NCBI RefSeq assembly: GCF_023715725.1
Contig: NZ_JAMBOT010000001.1
Coordinates: forward strand, 806,001 to 870,000
Reading direction: 5' to 3'
Source: Paenibacillus pasadenensis
GTDB lineage: Bacteria; Bacillota; Bacilli; Paenibacillales; Paenibacillaceae
DNA: 64,000 bases
Numbering within the stretch: position 1 is the first letter of the stretch; every line of letters starts with the position of its first letter. A program made the translations under genes and the position numbers. A model generated the notes under the pieces. The model saw nothing but the letters and a program-made list of their open reading frames with translations, was not told the DNA's origin and did not search any database. This document shows positions 61,800 to 64,000 of this stretch, in pieces.

Positions 61800-62978
61800 T
61801 TACAGGCTTGGCCCGATGCGATTAATAGAAAACTCCTGATGGCCGAGAATTTCCGCCTTTGTCAGCTTGCCGTCCGCAACTTCAATTATTTCCTGCCACA
61901 CCCGCTCGCCGGCTTCTTCCAGCGGCAGCGATCCGTCCAGCATTGGACTTACGTCGACGTCCATATTGTCTTCCATCAGCTTGAACGTACGCCCGTTTCC
62001 GGTAATTTTGATGACGGGAATAACCGCTGCTCCAGTCGGCGTGCCGCGCCCTGTCGTGAAGCAGACGATGTGGGCTCCAGCCGCCGCCATGCCGGAGACG
62101 CATTCAATATCGTTTCCTGGGGAATCCATAAAATAAAGCCCGCCCTCAGGCAGCTGCTCCGCATATTCAATTACGCCGAGAATCGGAGAAGTGCCGCATT
62201 TGCTAATGCAGCCGAGCGACTTTTCTTCAATGGTGGATAATCCGCCGGCGATATTGCCAGGGCTCGGATTGCCGCCGCGCATGTCAGCGCCCATACGCTC
62301 CACCTCGCGTTCAAAACGGTCCACGATATGGTACAGCTGCTCTTTGATTACCGGCTCGGCGCAGCGTTCGGCAAGAACATGCTCGGCGCCGATAATTTCC
62401 GTCGTTTCGCCAATTACGATCGTACCGCCCTCGCGTACGAGCGAATCAGCAGCAGCGCCAAGAGCCGGATTGGAGGCCAGGCCTGACGTGGCGTCGGAGC
62501 CGCCGCATTTGACACCAACCTTTAGGCGGGACAGCGGAATCGGCACCTTGGGTTGCATGTGCAGCTTCGCCTGCAGCTCGCGCGCAAGCTTCGCTCCATG
62601 CTCAATTGCTTTAATGGAGCCGCCGACACTTTGAATGTCGAACCATTCGACAGGTTTACCGGTAACTCTGATTTTGTCAGCCAGCGCTTGAGGATCAACG
62701 ACTTCGCAGCCAAGGCTGATGATCAGCACGGCTCCTACGTTCGGATTCATGCCTGTTCCAGCCAGCACGTCGAACGTCCGGTCCTTGTCCGCACCAATCT
62801 GGCTGCAGCCATGCTGATGGGGTACGGCAATGGCGCCTGGCACAAGCTGGGAAACGCGGCTGCTGACCTGATTGGAGCAAATGACCGTCGGGATAATAAG
62901 CAGATGATTGCGAATGCCGACGTCTCCATTTTCCCGTTCATAACCCATAAAAGTTGCTTGTTTGCTGCCCGCTGTCAT
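61800..62978 (-). CDS. UxaA family sugar acid dehydratase, large subunit
   Basis: 392 residues, the C-terminal (catalytic) half of altronate dehydratase-type enzymes: FMGYERENGDVGIRNHLLII, PHQHGCSQIGADKDRTFDVL, KVGVKCGGSDATSGLASNPA, MDSPGNDIECVSGMAAAGAH. The substrate is unknown; here, as with the two C. jejuni fuc-locus proteins, it is probably the L-fuconate-type dehydratase. It overlaps the small-subunit gene by 4 nt. Confidence 0.87.
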   Translation of the reverse strand: MTAGSKQATFMGYERENGDVGIRNHLLIIPTVICSNQVSSRVSQLVPGAIAVPHQHGCSQIGADKDRTFDVLAGTGMNPNVGAVLIISLGCEVVDPQALADKIRVTGKPVEWFDIQSVGGSIKAIEHGAKLARELQAKLHMQPKVPIPLSRLKVGVKCGGSDATSGLASNPALGAAADSLVREGGTIVIGETTEIIGAEHVLAERCAEPVIKEQLYHIVDRFEREVERMGADMRGGNPSPGNIAGGLSTIEEKSLGCISKCGTSPILGVIEYAEQLPEGGLYFMDSPGNDIECVSGMAAAGAHIVCFTTGRGTPTGAAVIPVIKITGNGRTFKLMEDNMDVDVSPMLDGSLPLEEAGERVWQEIIEVADGKLTKAEILGHQEFSINRIGPSL

Positions 62979-63310
62979 AACGCGCCGCCTCCTTCTTTTG
63001 CTTCGGCCTGGTCGCCCCTGCCCCGAATGCCTTCGATATTGTGAACATGCACATGGCGGCCAGCTTCAATAAACGCCACCGACCTGCCGATGACCTCTCC
63101 GTATTTGCGAACTTCCGTGCCTTCAGAAATATCCGAAACGGCCAGCTTATGCCCAAAAGAAACCGCTTCCAGCAACGTAACTGAGCCCGCCTTGCCCCCT
63201 GCCTGATAACGGACGACTTCGCCCGCCTGCAAATCCCGCAGCGCCGTCGCGACATGATCTCGTGCGTCCATCACGATCGCATCCGCGCCGGCTGGTAAGG
63301 AATGATCCAT
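62975..63310 (-). CDS. UxaA family dehydratase, small (SAF) subunit
   Basis: 111 residues, an SAF domain: DHVATALRDLQAGEVVRYQA, TLLEAVSFGHKLAVSDISEG, VRKYGEVIGRSVAFIEAGRH and HVHNIEGIRGRGD. In many bacteria it is fused to the large part; here it is separate. First gene of the operon, directly behind the promoter and LacI operator. Confidence 0.88.
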   Translation of the reverse strand: MDHSLPAGADAIVMDARDHVATALRDLQAGEVVRYQAGGKAGSVTLLEAVSFGHKLAVSDISEGTEVRKYGEVIGRSVAFIEAGRHVHVHNIEGIRGRGDQAEAKEGGGAL

Positions 63311-63346
63311 GCTTTTGCCTCCTTGAAGATACTTCGCACAATTTGT

Positions 63347-63390
63347 GTTATCGATAACTCTAATTTAACGTCGGAATTCCTTGCTGTCAA
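63347..63390 (-). promoter_or_regulatory. Promoter with LacI-family operator for the sugar operon
   Basis: On the minus strand TTGACA (63385-63390), 17 nt, TAAATT (63362-63367), then the perfect palindrome GTTATCGATAAC (63347-63358) with the central CG typical of LacI/GalR sites. It sits at the transcription start, so binding would block initiation. The wider site also resembles a cre. Confidence 0.82.
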
Positions 63391-63410
63391 TGGGGTCGTT
63401 TCGATACAAT
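63381..63410 (+). promoter_or_regulatory. Possible promoter of the lacI-type gene
   Basis: TTGCTG (63381-63386), 18 nt, TACAAT (63405-63410), 35 nt before the ATG. It overlaps the -35 of the divergent operon promoter, so the regulator may also control itself. Confidence 0.45.
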
Positions 63411-63444
63411 AAGAACAATGTATTGTCCCGACGGAGGAGCATCC

Positions 63445-64000
63445 ATGATTACTATTTACGATATCGCCCGCGAGGCCGGAGTGTCTGCCATGACCGTATC
63501 TCGCGTTATCAATAACACAGGAAGAGTTAGCGATAAAACCCGCCGCCGCGTGAAACAGGTCATGGAGGATCTCCATTATGTGCCCAACTCTAACGCGCGC
63601 AGCCTCGTCCTGCAAAAAACGAACATCCTCTCCCTGCTCATTACCGATATTGCCAATCCCTTTTATACAACGCTTGCCCGGGGAGCGGAGGATACGGCCA
63701 AACGGCTCGGCTACCGGCTGCTGTTCGGCAATAGCGATGAGAATTACGCCAAGGAGAAGGACTATGTAGACATGATTTTGTCCACGCGCGTGGATGGCGT
63801 TCTTTTTGCTCCGGCCGGAGACGGCTCGGCGGCCCATCTGCAGCAGCTGGAAAAACACCGGATTCCTTTTGTGCTGCTGGACCGCGACGTGCCAGGCATA
63901 ACAGCCGACCGGATTATCGGGGAAAGCCGCGACGGGGCGCGCAAGCTCGTTGAGCATCTGTTCCAGCTCGGCCACACGCGCATTGCGCTCATCAATGGCT
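63445..64000 (+). CDS. LacI family transcriptional regulator (3' truncated by window)
   Basis: The first 185 residues are in the window. The HTH and hinge are clear (ITIYDIAREAGVSAMTVSRV, KTRRRVKQVMEDLHYVPNSN), followed by the sugar-binding core (NILSLLITDIANPFYTTLAR, RLGYRLLFGNSDENYAKEK, VDGVLFAPAGDG). The ATG has GGAGGAGC upstream. Divergent from the fucose-type operon it probably represses. The end lies beyond the right edge. Confidence 0.92.
   Translation, partial: MITIYDIAREAGVSAMTVSRVINNTGRVSDKTRRRVKQVMEDLHYVPNSNARSLVLQKTNILSLLITDIANPFYTTLARGAEDTAKRLGYRLLFGNSDENYAKEKDYVDMILSTRVDGVLFAPAGDGSAAHLQQLEKHRIPFVLLDRDVPGITADRIIGESRDGARKLVEHLFQLGHTRIALING

Overview
The window looks like chromosome of an endospore-forming member of the Bacillales, most like Paenibacillus. 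It carries spoVACDE, sigma-K-type promoters, a comE competence locus with divergent comER, the yqeG-yqeM housekeeping block with aroE/nadD/rsfS, a leucyl T-box ahead of leuS, and AGGAGG ribosome-binding sites. Most genes are on the minus strand. No rRNA, tRNA or CRISPR-Cas locus was seen.

Layout. 1-425: 5' part of holA. 681-2325: ECF sigma / anti-sigma pair. 2611-3667: a strictly 52-nt-periodic array of imperfect palindromes running into a decayed Rpn-type nuclease gene. 3672-7062: vanR-vanS-vanY-vanZ-like operon, preceded by a structured RNA with its own terminator (7134-7286). 7355-10204: rhaM-like gene and a second ECF sigma / anti-sigma / triple-repeat membrane protein operon. 10432-12972: VOC protein, a SnoaL-like gene broken by an in-frame TGA, dinB and a divergent LysR regulator. 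13169-16889: TetR-controlled ABC exporter with two abutting operators. 16999-24655: comEC, comEB, a metY-like gene, comEA and comER, with repeats between comEC and comEB. 24773-28887: leuS with T-box, and a nitroreductase/HxlR pair. 28903-30660: GH110-like beta-helix enzyme. 30843-37304: yqeM-cvfB-rsfS-yqeK-nadD-yhbY-aroE-yqeH-yqeG. 37492-41999: transglutaminase-DUF58-MoxR operon. 42242-44101: spoVAC-D-E. 44412-45647: MFS transporter. 45859-48572: metNIQ. 48768-52363: YdcF-like protein, a secreted stalk/PKD protein and an orphan membrane protein. 52420-55365: an oxidoreductase, a His-rich lipoprotein and copZ with a CsoR-like operator. 55423-58457: three paralogous ~155-residue proteins with sigma-K-like promoters, split by an IS200/IS605-type tnpB element. 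58474-64000: a six-gene operon for non-phosphorylative L-fucose-type sugar breakdown, with a divergent LacI regulator cut by the window end.

How it works together. In B. subtilis the yqe block, comER/comEABC and holA are adjacent; here the same backbone is kept but several accessory cassettes are inserted. The cassettes mostly pair a regulator with a recognisable operator or promoter next to its target operon (TetR, LysR, HxlR, LacI, ECF sigma, T-box, CsoR-like site). The best candidates for something undescribed are the sigma-K-driven paralogous family (probable outer spore-layer proteins), the unassigned structured RNA ahead of vanR, and the fixed-pitch palindrome arrays.
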